A stretch of DNA of 64,000 nt, from positions 1 through 64,000 of the forward strand of contig DASPIU010000063.1 of assembly GCA_035629025.1 (NCBI GenBank), given 5' to 3'. A program made the position numbers and the translations under genes. This DNA comes from Stenotrophomonas_A sp035629025. Its GTDB lineage: Bacteria; Pseudomonadota; Gammaproteobacteria; Xanthomonadales; Xanthomonadaceae. The notes beneath the pieces were generated by a model. The model ran no database searches, was not told the DNA's origin, and saw only the letters and a program-made list of their open reading frames with translations. Below are positions 26,355 to 34,866 of the stretch, piece by piece; the stretch's first letter is position 1, and each line of letters opens with the position of its first letter.

Positions 26355-27542
26355 TCAGCTTGAGCCGATACCGGCGGCGCGCCGCCACAGCAGATCCACC
26401 AGCGGTGGCAGCCGCCCGGCCGCGCCCAGCGCCAGACCACGCGCCAGGGTCAGGTGCATCTCGTCGTTGGAGAACACCTGGTTGATTGCATCGAAACTGT
26501 AGGCCGCCACCGTGTTCTCGCTGCGCCGCGTCCGCGCCCAGCGGCGCAGGCGGTGCGGCGCTGCCCAATCGGCACGGCGCTGGCGCGCATCCAGCACCAT
26601 CGCCTGCAACGCGGCGACATCGCGCAGGCCCAGGTTCACGCCCTGCCCGGCGAGCGGATGCACCACGTGTGCCGCATCGCCCAGGGCCAGCACGCGGCCG
26701 GCCACGTACTGGCCGATGAGTTGCCGCCGCAGCGGAAAGGCCGCGCGTGCCGATGCCAGTTCCACCGCCCCCAGGCGGCCGGCAAAGGCGTTGCCGAGTT
26801 CGCGGTTGAAGCTGGCCTCGTCGGCTTCGAGCAGGCGCGCGGCCTCGGCGTCCGGCAAGGTCCAGACGATGGAACTGCGGCCGTCGGCAAACGGCAGGAA
26901 GGCCAGCGGGCCGGTGACCAGGAAACGCTGCCATGCCGTGTCCTGGTGCGGCTGCGCCGTGCGTACATAGGCGACCAGGCCGCGCTGGTGGTAATCCTGG
27001 CGCTGCACCTGCATGCCGGCCAGCGTGCGCAGGGTGGATTCGGCGCCGTCGGCGGCAATCGCCAGCGCAGCATCAATGCGGCTGCCATCGTCCAGGCGCA
27101 GGCGCACGCCGCGTTCGTCCTGCTCCAGCGCCTGCAGCCGCGCCGGGCAATGCAGCTGCACGCCGGCGCCGGGCAGCGCCGCCCACAGGCGGTCCACCAG
27201 CAGGTCGTTCTCGACGATCCAGCCCAGCTGTTCGCGCCCGAATGCATCGGCATCGAAGGCCAGCTCGCCGCCGCCGGCCGCGTCCCATACCCGCATGCGC
27301 CGGTACGGTTGCACGCGCGCGGCGCGGATCTGCGGCCACACGCCCAGACGCTCAAGCAAGGCCGCGTTGTCGGCGGCAAAGGCGTACACGCGCAGGTCCG
27401 GCTGCGCCGCCTGCCAGTGCGGCGGGGCGCGGCCTTCAATGAGCGCGACCGACAAGCCGGCCTCGGCCAGCGCCAACGCGCAGGCCGCGCCGACCACGCC
27501 GCCGCCGGTGACCGCCACGTCCACGCCCGCGCGGCGGTTCAC
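26355..27542 (-). CDS. UbiH/UbiF/VisC-family FAD monooxygenase
   Basis: The 395-residue flavoprotein has the FAD-binding dinucleotide fold VTGGGVVGAACALALAEAG at its N terminus, the DGAES motif and the second FAD motif LALGDAAHVVHPLAGQGVN. These are typical of aromatic-ring hydroxylases of ubiquinone biosynthesis (UbiI, UbiH, UbiF, Coq6). It overlaps the upstream ubiH stop by four bases (GTGA), which is why I chose GTG 27542; an earlier in-frame GTG at 27557 is possible. As ubiH is adjacent, this copy is probably the C5 (UbiI-like) or C6 (UbiF-like) hydroxylase. I cannot decide which from sequence alone. Confidence 0.87.
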   Translation of the reverse strand: MNRRAGVDVAVTGGGVVGAACALALAEAGLSVALIEGRAPPHWQAAQPDLRVYAFAADNAALLERLGVWPQIRAARVQPYRRMRVWDAAGGGELAFDADAFGREQLGWIVENDLLVDRLWAALPGAGVQLHCPARLQALEQDERGVRLRLDDGSRIDAALAIAADGAESTLRTLAGMQVQRQDYHQRGLVAYVRTAQPHQDTAWQRFLVTGPLAFLPFADGRSSIVWTLPDAEAARLLEADEASFNRELGNAFAGRLGAVELASARAAFPLRRQLIGQYVAGRVLALGDAAHVVHPLAGQGVNLGLRDVAALQAMVLDARQRRADWAAPHRLRRWARTRRSENTVAAYSFDAINQVFSNDEMHLTLARGLALGAAGRLPPLVDLLWRRAAGIGSS

Positions 27543-28747
27543 GACGCGCTCCGGCACAGCAGCGGCACGTCGCCACGGAAACCCATCGCGCCGCCGACCA
27601 GCATCGACTGCAACGGCGTATGCCGTGCCGCCGCCAGCAAGCCCAGGCTGCGCAACGGACGCAGCAGCGGCGAGGCTTGCGCGCTGAGGCGGGCCAGGCC
27701 GCCGGAAAAACCGATGGTCTGTTCGCGGTCTGGTTGGCGCCGCGCCACGTAGGCCGACAGCAATGCGGCCGCGCCCGGGTCCTCGCGCCCGCTCTCGATC
27801 AACTCGGCCAGGGTCAGCGCATCGCGCAGGCCCAGGTTGAAGCCCTGCGCGCCGAGCGGATGCACGGTCTGCGCGGCGTTGCCCAGCAGCACCACGCGCT
27901 CGGCGGCCAGTTGCTGCGCCAGCACCTGGATGATCGGGTAGGCACTGCGCTCGCCGCTGCCGAGCAGGCGCCCGGCGCGCCAGCCAGCGGCTGCCTGCAC
28001 GCGCGCCAGCCAGCCGGCCTCGTCGAGCGCGGCCACCGCCTGCGCCTCGTGCCGGGCCACGCCATGGACCACGCCGTAGTGACGGTCAGCGCGCGGCAGC
28101 AGCGCGGTCGGGCCGGTGTCGTGCAGGCGCTCGTAGGCCGTGCCGTCCGGTGCGCGTTGCGCGCGCACGCGAGCCACGAACAGGGTCTGCAGGAAGTCGT
28201 GTTCGTCGGTGCCGATGTGCAATAGCTCGCGCACCGCGCTGCGGGTCCCGTCGGCGCCGACCAGCAGGCGCGCGCGCAGTTGCTGCTCGCCGTCCTCGCT
28301 GGCAATGCGCAGCGGGCGGTAGCCGTCCTGCACCGGGCCGGTGCCGATGAAGCGCGCCGGCCGGTAGCGGGTCAGATGCGTGGCCTGGCCCAGGCGCCGT
28401 TCCAGCGCCTCGCCGAAGTCGCGGGCGACCACGACCTGGCCGAAGCTGTCGCGGCCATAGTCGGCCGCGCTCAACAGCACGCGGCCGAAGTCGCCGGCGC
28501 GGCTGACATGGATGCGGCGGATCGGCCCGCCCGGCTGCCGCAGCTGGGCCATCACCCCGAGCGCGGTCAGGGCATTGACCGTGGCCGCGGCAAAGCTGAG
28601 GTTGCGCTGGTCGAACACCGCCGGCAGCTGCGCCGGGGCGCTGGCCTCGACCAGGCCCACGTCCAGGCCGATGCGGTCCAGGGCAATCGCCAGGCTGGCA
28701 CCGACCAGGCCGCCGCCGACGATCACCACGTCATGTGTCTGCGTCAT
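27539..28747 (-). CDS. ubiH: 2-octaprenyl-6-methoxyphenol hydroxylase-type protein (UbiH)
   Basis: The 402-residue protein matches UbiH of ubiquinone biosynthesis, a FAD monooxygenase that hydroxylates the aromatic ring. Supporting features are the N-terminal HDVVIVGGGLVGASLAIALD motif, LLVGADGTRSAVRELLHIG, and VVLLGNAAQTVHPLGAQGFN with FNLGLRD, which agree closely with E. coli UbiH. I chose ATG 28747 (MTQTHD); another ATG at 28756 is in frame. It is the first gene of a two-gene overlapping unit with a second hydroxylase, and is divergent from the DUF6580-like gene. pepP and ubiJ-type neighbours of other species are not here. Confidence 0.85.
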   Translation of the reverse strand: MTQTHDVVIVGGGLVGASLAIALDRIGLDVGLVEASAPAQLPAVFDQRNLSFAAATVNALTALGVMAQLRQPGGPIRRIHVSRAGDFGRVLLSAADYGRDSFGQVVVARDFGEALERRLGQATHLTRYRPARFIGTGPVQDGYRPLRIASEDGEQQLRARLLVGADGTRSAVRELLHIGTDEHDFLQTLFVARVRAQRAPDGTAYERLHDTGPTALLPRADRHYGVVHGVARHEAQAVAALDEAGWLARVQAAAGWRAGRLLGSGERSAYPIIQVLAQQLAAERVVLLGNAAQTVHPLGAQGFNLGLRDALTLAELIESGREDPGAAALLSAYVARRQPDREQTIGFSGGLARLSAQASPLLRPLRSLGLLAAARHTPLQSMLVGGAMGFRGDVPLLCRSAS

Positions 28748-28790
28748 GCCGTGCATGATAGAGCCCGGCACGGTGCGCAGGCGACCGCCG

Positions 28791-28826
28791 CGGCTTTGCC
28801 GGCGCCCGTGGCAAAGCCGGTAGAAT
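28791..28826 (+). promoter_or_regulatory. Hairpin and -10-like box before the DUF6580-like gene
   Basis: A perfect 10-bp inverted repeat (28791-28800 CGGCTTTGCC, 28810-28819 GGCAAAGCCG) is followed by TAGAAT at 28821-28826, a good -10 match. The repeat covers the expected -35 region, so it could be an operator. It lacks the conserved B12-box of cobalamin riboswitches. Confidence 0.4.
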
Positions 28827-28858
28827 CGGCAGCGCTCCCTTTCACGCCCGGAACCGCC

Positions 28859-29437
28859 ATGACCGACCGCAGCCAGCGTGCCTTCGTCCTGCTCCTGCTG
28901 GCCCTGTTGATGACCGCCACCCGGATCAATCATTTCGCACCGGTGCCGGATGCCTCGTGGGCGGTGTTCTTCCTCGGCGGCTTCTACCTGCGCGGCTGGA
29001 CGCGCTGGGCCTTCCCGCTGCTGATGGCGCTGGCGGTACTGATCGACTGGCTGGTGATCTCCAGCCAGGGCTTGGCCTTCTGGCAGCACTACTGCGTGTC
29101 CCCCGGCTACGTGGCTCTGCTGCCGGCCTACCTGGCGCTGTGGGCGGGCGGCGCATGGCTGTCCACGCGCCCGGCACGCGCGCCGGCGCTGATGCTGGCG
29201 CGCGGCGCCGCGGTGCTGGTGCTGTCGGTGGCGCTGTGCCACCTGATTGCCCAGGGCGCGTTCTACTGGTCCAGCCGCAGCGTGGCCGAGCCGAGTGTGG
29301 CCGGCTGGCTGCGCAACTACACCGACTGGTTCGGCCCGTACCTGCGCACCGCCTTCATGTATGTCGCCGCGGCCGCGCTGCTGCATGCAGGCGCGCGCGC
29401 GCTGGCGCGCCAGGCCGCGCCGCGTGCAGCGCACTGA
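28859..29437 (+). CDS. DUF6580-like integral membrane protein
   Basis: This 192-residue protein has about five or six hydrophobic segments. Its N-terminal pattern, a basic residue, then TATRINHFAPVPDASWAVF and FLGGFYLRGW, followed by an Asp-containing helix LLMALAVLIDWLVI, resembles DUF6580 proteins. These are often compared with substrate-binding (S) components of ECF vitamin transporters. It lies 13 bp before the cob(I)alamin adenosyltransferase gene and is probably cotranscribed. I infer a possible role in uptake of cobalamin or a related compound, but no ECF ATPase is visible here. The assignment rests on pattern recall, not on a search. Confidence 0.65.
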   Translation: MTDRSQRAFVLLLLALLMTATRINHFAPVPDASWAVFFLGGFYLRGWTRWAFPLLMALAVLIDWLVISSQGLAFWQHYCVSPGYVALLPAYLALWAGGAWLSTRPARAPALMLARGAAVLVLSVALCHLIAQGAFYWSSRSVAEPSVAGWLRNYTDWFGPYLRTAFMYVAAAALLHAGARALARQAAPRAAH

Positions 29438-29450
29438 GCACGGCCGGCGC

Positions 29451-30017
29451 ATGGGCCATCGCCTGTCGAAGATCTACACGCGCACCGGCGACGACGGCAG
29501 CACCGGCCTGGGCGATGGCAGCCGCGTCGGCAAGGACGCACCGCGCGTGGCCGCCTATGGCACGGTGGACGAGGCCAATTCGGCGATCGGCCTGCTGCTG
29601 GCCGCGCCCGGCGTTCCCGAGGACATCGCTGGTCTGCTCACCGCGATCCAGCACCAGCTGTTCGATCTTGGCGGCGAGCTGTGCATTCCCGGCCATGCGG
29701 CAATGGCCGCGGACGACGTGAGCTGGCTGGAACAACGCCTGGACGCCTACAACCAGGACCTGCCACCGCTCAAGGACTTCATCCTGCCGGCCGGCGGCGA
29801 GGCCGCGGCGCGCTGCCACCTGGCGCGCACCATCGTGCGCCGCGCCGAACGCGAGACCGTGGCGCTGTCGCGACTGGAACCGGTGCGCGCCGAAGCCATC
29901 GGCTACCTCAACCGCCTGTCGGACCTGCTGTTCGTGCTGGCGCGGGTGCTGGCCCGCGGCGCCGGCCACGGCGAGGTGCTGTGGCAGCACCAGCACCGCC
30001 ACCCGGGCCAGGCCTGA
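29451..30017 (+). CDS. Cob(I)alamin adenosyltransferase (PduO type)
   Basis: The 188-residue protein has the PduO-type ATP:corrinoid adenosyltransferase signatures: the N-terminal SKIYTRTGDDGSTGLGDGSR phosphate-binding motif, RVAAYGTVDEANSAIGL, and RRAERETVALSRL with YLNRLSDLLFVLARVLAR near the C terminus. It transfers the adenosyl group of ATP to cob(I)alamin, making the cofactor for B12-dependent mutases or ribonucleotide reductase. The start ATG 29451 follows the DUF6580-like gene by 13 bp. A GTG upstream would add eight residues. No B12-biosynthesis genes are nearby, so it likely serves salvage. Confidence 0.92.
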   Translation: MGHRLSKIYTRTGDDGSTGLGDGSRVGKDAPRVAAYGTVDEANSAIGLLLAAPGVPEDIAGLLTAIQHQLFDLGGELCIPGHAAMAADDVSWLEQRLDAYNQDLPPLKDFILPAGGEAAARCHLARTIVRRAERETVALSRLEPVRAEAIGYLNRLSDLLFVLARVLARGAGHGEVLWQHQHRHPGQA

Positions 30018-30058
30018 TGGCGCTGTGCCGCCGCGGGCCGCAGGGCTAGAGTGCCGGC

Positions 30059-30967
30059 ATGCTGGTCTACACCCATTCGGCCTGCCTGGGCCACGACACC
30101 GGCCCGGACCATCCCGAGTCCCCCGCACGACTGCAAGCAGTCGTCGACGCCCTGCGCGAGCAGTTCCCTGATCTGGAATGGCGCGAGGCGCCGCTGGCCA
30201 AGCTCGGCGACCTGTGCCGCGTGCACGACCGCGAGCTGATCGATTCGGTGCTCGAGCCGCCGCTTGATGCCTACCGCATGCTCGACGTGGACACGGTGAT
30301 GTCACCGGGCTCGCGTGCGGCGGCGCTGCGCGCGGCCGGGGCCGGCATCGCCGCGGTCGATGCGGTCATGGCCGGGCAGTCGGCCACCGCCTTCTGCGCG
30401 GTGCGCCCGCCCGGGCACCACGCCACCGCGCAACACGCGATGGGCTTCTGCCTGTTCAACAACATCGCCGTGGCCGCAGCGCACGCGCGCGAACACCATG
30501 GCCTGGAGCGCGTGGCCATCGTCGATTTCGACGTGCACCACGGCAACGGCACCCAGGCCATCTTCGAGCGTGACCCGGCGGTGCAATATCTCAGCACCCA
30601 CGAGTCCGGCATCTATCCGCACTCGGGCAGCGTCTACGAACGCGGCGTGGGCAACATCCACAATGCCCTGCTGCCGCCGGGCAGCGGCGGCTTCCGCTTC
30701 CGCAATACCTGGGCCGACCAGATGCTGCCCATCCTCGATGCGTTCTGCCCGCAGCTGTTGCTGATCTCGGCCGGCTTCGATGCGCACATGCGTGATCCGC
30801 AGGCCGATCTGATGCTCGAAGCCGAGGACTTCGGCTGGCTCACCGCCGAACTGCGCAAGCTCGCGCAGCGCCACGCCCAGGGCCGGGTGGTGTCGATGCT
30901 GGAGGGCGGATACGACCTGCAGGCCCTGCGCGAAAGCAGCGTTGCCCACGTCGCCGCCCTGCGTTGA
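30059..30967 (+). CDS. Histone deacetylase-family amidohydrolase
   Basis: The 302-residue enzyme has the arginase/deacetylase fold motifs: RPPGHHA with H120-H121, DFDVHHGNGTQ with metal ligands D156-D158 and H160 region, and ISAGFDAH plus LEGGYD near the C terminus. All zinc ligands of class II-like deacetylases appear present. Bacterial members deacetylate acetylpolyamines, acetoin-type compounds or small amides, not histones. It lies 41 bp after the adenosyltransferase gene in the same direction and 36 bp before the possible lptD start. The true substrate is unknown. Confidence 0.9.
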   Translation: MLVYTHSACLGHDTGPDHPESPARLQAVVDALREQFPDLEWREAPLAKLGDLCRVHDRELIDSVLEPPLDAYRMLDVDTVMSPGSRAAALRAAGAGIAAVDAVMAGQSATAFCAVRPPGHHATAQHAMGFCLFNNIAVAAAHAREHHGLERVAIVDFDVHHGNGTQAIFERDPAVQYLSTHESGIYPHSGSVYERGVGNIHNALLPPGSGGFRFRNTWADQMLPILDAFCPQLLLISAGFDAHMRDPQADLMLEAEDFGWLTAELRKLAQRHAQGRVVSMLEGGYDLQALRESSVAHVAALR

Positions 30968-31096
30968 GCGCCACGTCGGCGGCCGTGGCCGGCCTGCCGG
31001 CCGATGAATCCGGCCGCCACCCCGGAACCGGCCTTCATTGCCCCCATGCAGCCTATGGGGCAAGCTAGCGGCCGTTTTCCACGTCGATCCCCCCGC

Positions 31097-33487
31097 GTGC
31101 GCCGAGCTCTTCGCCTGCTGCCCCTGCCCCTGAGCATCGCCATCTGCCTGCCGGCGATGGCCGACGAAAAGCCGTTGAACTGGGACCTCTGCCCGGCCGT
31201 GGAGCCGCTGCCCGGCTTCGATCAGGCTCCGCCGGCCGACAAGGCCGCCGCGGCCAATCGCCAGCAGCTGCCGACCGATGTCGAGGGCGACCAGCTCAGC
31301 GGCACGACGACGATCCCGCAGTACCAGGGCAACGTGACCCTCAAGCGCGGCGACCAGTTCCTGCACGCCGACACCCTGCGGATGGATACCGAGACCGGCA
31401 ACTACATCGCCGAAGGCGACGTGCGCTATCAGGATTCGTCGATCCGCATGGTCGCCGACCGCGCCGAGGGCAACCAGGACACCGACACCCACAAGGTCAC
31501 CAACATCCGTTACCAGCTGGTGGACCGCCGCGGCAACGGCGGCGCGCAGTCGGTGGACCTGCAGGGCTCGGTGGGGCAGATGCACCATTCGACCTACACC
31601 ACCTGCGACCCGTCGCAGCCGATCTGGAAGCTGCGCGCGCCGGAAATCGACGTCGACAACGAAGAAGGTTTCGGCACCGCGCGTAATGCGGTGTTGCAGA
31701 TCGGCCGCGTGCCGGTGCTGTGGATGCCGTGGTTCAAGTTTCCCACCGACGACCGCCGCCAGACCGGCCTGCTGTATCCGAAGCTGTCGATCTCCGGGCG
31801 CAACGGCTTCGACTATACCCAGCCGATCTACCTCAACCTGGCGCCGAACTACGACGACACCTTGTACCCGCGCTACATGAGCAAGCGCGGCTTCATGCTC
31901 GACAACGAATTCCGCTACTTGTACGACGGCGGCCGCGGCGAGCTGCGCACCGCCTACCTGCCCAACGACAAGCTGCGCGACAAGGACCGCGGCCGGATCG
32001 AATACACCGGCTACCACAACGTCAACAGCCATTGGCAGGCGCGCGCCAGCCTGGCCTGGGTCAGCGACGAGCGCTATACCGAGGACTTCTCCAGCCGCCT
32101 CAACGGCGTGGCCGTGTCCAACCTGCAGAGCGTGGCCGGCATCTACGGCACTGGCGAGTACTGGACCGCCGGGCTGATGGCCGACTACTGGCAGCTGACC
32201 GACTACACCCTCACCGAAGCGGCCCTGCCCTACAACCGCCAGCCGCGTGCGTTCTTCAACTGGGACCAGCCGCTGGGCGAGCTGTTCGATGTCGGCATCT
32301 ACACCGAAGCCGTGCGCTTCGTGCATGACGATATCCACCCGAAGTTCATCAATGCCGATGGCGAGTACGAGCGCACTGGCCAGGTCATCGACCAGCCCGG
32401 CGGTTCGCGCCTGGACCTCAAGCCGTACATTTCGATGCCGATGGCCGGCGCCGCCTGGTACGTCACCCCGACCGTGGCCTGGCGCTACACCACCTACCAG
32501 CTGGACCGGGATCTGGCCGAACAGCTGCGCGCCACCGGCGGCAACGGCGACCGCACGCCGACCCGCAGCCTGCCGATCGCCAGCCTCGACGCCGGCCTGT
32601 TCTTCGACCGCGAAACCACGCTGGGCGGCACGTCCTACCTCAACACCCTCGAACCGCGGCTGTTCTACCTGTACACCCCGTACCGGAACCAGGACAACCT
32701 GCCGCTGTTCGACACCCGCGCCTTCACCTTCAGCTGGGGCCAGCTGTTCCGCGACAGCCGCTATACCGGCGCCGACCGCCAGAACGACGCCAACCAGCTG
32801 ACCGTGGCGCTGACCACGCGCCTGCTGCGCCAGTCCGACGGCCGCGAGAAGCTGTCGGCCAGCGTCGGCCAGATCCTGTATTTCGAGGATTCGCAGGTCA
32901 CCCTCAACAGCAGCGAGCCGCCGGTGGAGAAGGGCAAGTCGGCCTGGGTGACCGACGTCAACTACATGATCAACGACCGCTGGACGCTGGGCGCGACCTA
33001 CCAGTGGAACCCGAACTTCCGCCAGGAAGACCTGGCCAGCTTCCGCACCCGCTACCTGCTCGGCAACGACGGCATCATCAACCTGTCGTATCGCTACCGC
33101 CGCAACACCAGCGACAACACCGACCAGCTCAAGCAGGCCGACTTCTCCTTCCTGTACCCGATCAACCCCACCTGGAGCGTGGTCGGCCGCTACTACTACT
33201 CGCTGCTGGACCGCAAGCCGCTGGAGATCATCGGCGGCGTGCAGTGGGACAGCTGCTGCCTGGCGGTGCGGGCTCTGGCCCGGCGCTACGTGCGCAACCG
33301 CGAGGGCGACATGAACAACTCGTTCCAGCTGGAGTTCGTCCTGAAGGGGCTCGGCAGTGCTGGCCAGGACACGGAGCGCACTTTGCGCCGTGCTATTCTC
33401 GGCTATTACCGCGACGACCTGTACCTGGTCCCGCCCAGCAACACCACGACCAATCCGGACGATTACGATCCGAACCAGATTCCATGA
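31097..33487 (+). CDS. lptD: LPS-assembly outer membrane protein LptD
   Basis: LptD is the 26-stranded barrel that inserts lipopolysaccharide into the outer leaflet, together with LptE. The protein has a Sec signal peptide (RRALRLLPLPLSIAICLPAMA), an OstA/LptA-like beta-jellyroll region with YQGNVTLKRGDQFLHAD and IAEGDVRYQDSS, and a large C-terminal barrel ending LVPPSNTTTNPDDYDPNQIP. I placed the start at GTG 31097 so the signal peptide begins at the N terminus, as in xanthomonad LptD; an in-frame ATG at 31004 would add 31 residues ahead of the signal. The conserved cysteine pair CCLAV near the C terminus and C in DLCPAV and TTCDPSQ support disulfide formation. The stop overlaps surA by four bases. 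Confidence 0.93.
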   Translation: MRRALRLLPLPLSIAICLPAMADEKPLNWDLCPAVEPLPGFDQAPPADKAAAANRQQLPTDVEGDQLSGTTTIPQYQGNVTLKRGDQFLHADTLRMDTETGNYIAEGDVRYQDSSIRMVADRAEGNQDTDTHKVTNIRYQLVDRRGNGGAQSVDLQGSVGQMHHSTYTTCDPSQPIWKLRAPEIDVDNEEGFGTARNAVLQIGRVPVLWMPWFKFPTDDRRQTGLLYPKLSISGRNGFDYTQPIYLNLAPNYDDTLYPRYMSKRGFMLDNEFRYLYDGGRGELRTAYLPNDKLRDKDRGRIEYTGYHNVNSHWQARASLAWVSDERYTEDFSSRLNGVAVSNLQSVAGIYGTGEYWTAGLMADYWQLTDYTLTEAALPYNRQPRAFFNWDQPLGELFDVGIYTEAVRFVHDDIHPKFINADGEYERTGQVIDQPGGSRLDLKPYISMPMAGAAWYVTPTVAWRYTTYQLDRDLAEQLRATGGNGDRTPTRSLPIASLDAGLFFDRETTLGGTSYLNTLEPRLFYLYTPYRNQDNLPLFDTRAFTFSWGQLFRDSRYTGADRQNDANQLTVALTTRLLRQSDGREKLSASVGQILYFEDSQVTLNSSEPPVEKGKSAWVTDVNYMINDRWTLGATYQWNPNFRQEDLASFRTRYLLGNDGIINLSYRYRRNTSDNTDQLKQADFSFLYPINPTWSVVGRYYYSLLDRKPLEIIGGVQWDSCCLAVRALARRYVRNREGDMNNSFQLEFVLKGLGSAGQDTERTLRRAILGYYRDDLYLVPPSNTTTNPDDYDPNQIP

Positions 33488-34863
33488 CCAGACCCATTCC
33501 CGCTTTGCTTGCCTCGCTGCTGGTCGTGGCCAGCGTCATCCCCTCACTGGCCTTCGCCCAGGCCGCCCCGGCCTCCGAGCCGCTGGACCGCATCGCCGCC
33601 ATCGTCGATGAGGACGTGATCCTGCAGAGCGAGCTGGACCGCGCCCTGGCCAACGTGCGCGGCCAGTACGCCGGGCGCGAGAACCAGCTGCCGCCGGCCG
33701 ACGTGCTGCAGCGGCAGGTGCTTGAGCGCCTGGTGCTGGTCAAGCTGCAGGTCGCCCGCGCCGAGAGCAGCGGCATCAAGGTCAGCGACGACGAGCTCAA
33801 CCGCGCCATCGGCAGCATTGCCCAGCAGAATGGCACCACCGTCGAGGGCCTGCGTCAGAAGCTGGCCGCCGACGGCCTGCCCTATGCCGACTTCCGCCGC
33901 TCGGTGCGCGAGGAAATCACCGTGCAGCGCCTGCGCCAGAGCTTTGCGCAGAGCCGCATCAGCGTCAGCGAGGCCGAGGTCGACGCGGCCCAGGCGCAGC
34001 AGTCCAGCGGCGGCACCCAGTACCACCTGGCGCACATCCTGGTCGGCCTGCCGGAAGGCGCCACGGCCGAGCAGATCGCCACCGGCCAGCAGAAGATCGA
34101 AGGCGTCAAGAACCTGATCGACAAGGGCGAGCTGGACTTCTCCGCCGCCGCGGTGCGCTATTCCGACAGCCCCAACGCGCTGGAAGGCGGCGACCTGGGC
34201 TGGCGCGCGGCCGATGAGATTCCCAATGCGTTCGCGCAGCTGATCAAGGACATGCAGCCCGGCCAGATCGCCGGCCCGCTGCGCGGTCCCAGCGGCTTCC
34301 AGCTGCTGAAGCTGGTGGAAGTGCGCAGCGGCCAGTCCAATGCGCAGTCGCAGATGGTCACCGAGTTCCATGCGCGCCACATCCTGGTGCGCGTCAACGA
34401 GAGCCAGAGCGAAGCGGCGGCCAAGGCCAAGATCGACACCCTGCGTGCGCGCATCGAAGGCGGCGCCGACTTCCAGACCGTGGCCAAGGAGTCCTCCGAG
34501 GACGCCAACAGCCGTGGTCAGGGCGGCGACCTGGGCTGGTTCCCTGCCGATGCCTTCGGCCCGGATTTCGGCCGCCAGGTGTCCGCGCTGAGCGACGGCG
34601 GCATCTCGCAGCCGTTCCGCACCGAGGCCGGCTGGCACGTGGTGCAGCTGGTGGGCCGTCGCGAGACGGACATGGGCAACCAGAACGAGCGCGCGCAGCT
34701 GCGCGAGACCATCGGCCGGCGCAAGCTGGAAGAGGAATACAACCGCTTCCTGCAGGAAATGCGTGGCGAGGCCTATGTCAGCTTCCGCACCGGTGACCGC
34801 GCCGACGACAACGCGACCGCGCAGCCCACGCCGGCCACTCCGGCGCCGACGCCCGGCAACTGA
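33484..34863 (+). CDS. surA: Periplasmic chaperone and peptidyl-prolyl isomerase SurA
   Basis: SurA escorts outer-membrane proteins, including LptD, across the periplasm. The 459-residue protein has a signal peptide (1-25), the N-terminal SurA chaperone domain (about 34-150), and two parvulin-type PPIase domains starting near HLAHILV (residue 181) and HARHILV (residue 297). The C-terminal helix (RRKLEEEYNRFLQEMRGEAYV) completes the chaperone core. The tail is Pro/Thr-rich and flexible. It starts at the ATGA overlap with lptD, and pdxA begins 3 bp after its stop. This order equals the E. coli lptD-surA-pdxA operon. Confidence 0.96.
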   Translation: MTRPIPALLASLLVVASVIPSLAFAQAAPASEPLDRIAAIVDEDVILQSELDRALANVRGQYAGRENQLPPADVLQRQVLERLVLVKLQVARAESSGIKVSDDELNRAIGSIAQQNGTTVEGLRQKLAADGLPYADFRRSVREEITVQRLRQSFAQSRISVSEAEVDAAQAQQSSGGTQYHLAHILVGLPEGATAEQIATGQQKIEGVKNLIDKGELDFSAAAVRYSDSPNALEGGDLGWRAADEIPNAFAQLIKDMQPGQIAGPLRGPSGFQLLKLVEVRSGQSNAQSQMVTEFHARHILVRVNESQSEAAAKAKIDTLRARIEGGADFQTVAKESSEDANSRGQGGDLGWFPADAFGPDFGRQVSALSDGGISQPFRTEAGWHVVQLVGRRETDMGNQNERAQLRETIGRRKLEEEYNRFLQEMRGEAYVSFRTGDRADDNATAQPTPATPAPTPGN

Positions 34864-34866
34864 GCC

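Noticed and set aside
28757..28858. Cobalamin riboswitch before the DUF6580-like gene
   Set aside because: The gap is only about 100 bp and lacks a recognisable B12-box; only one hairpin is seen.
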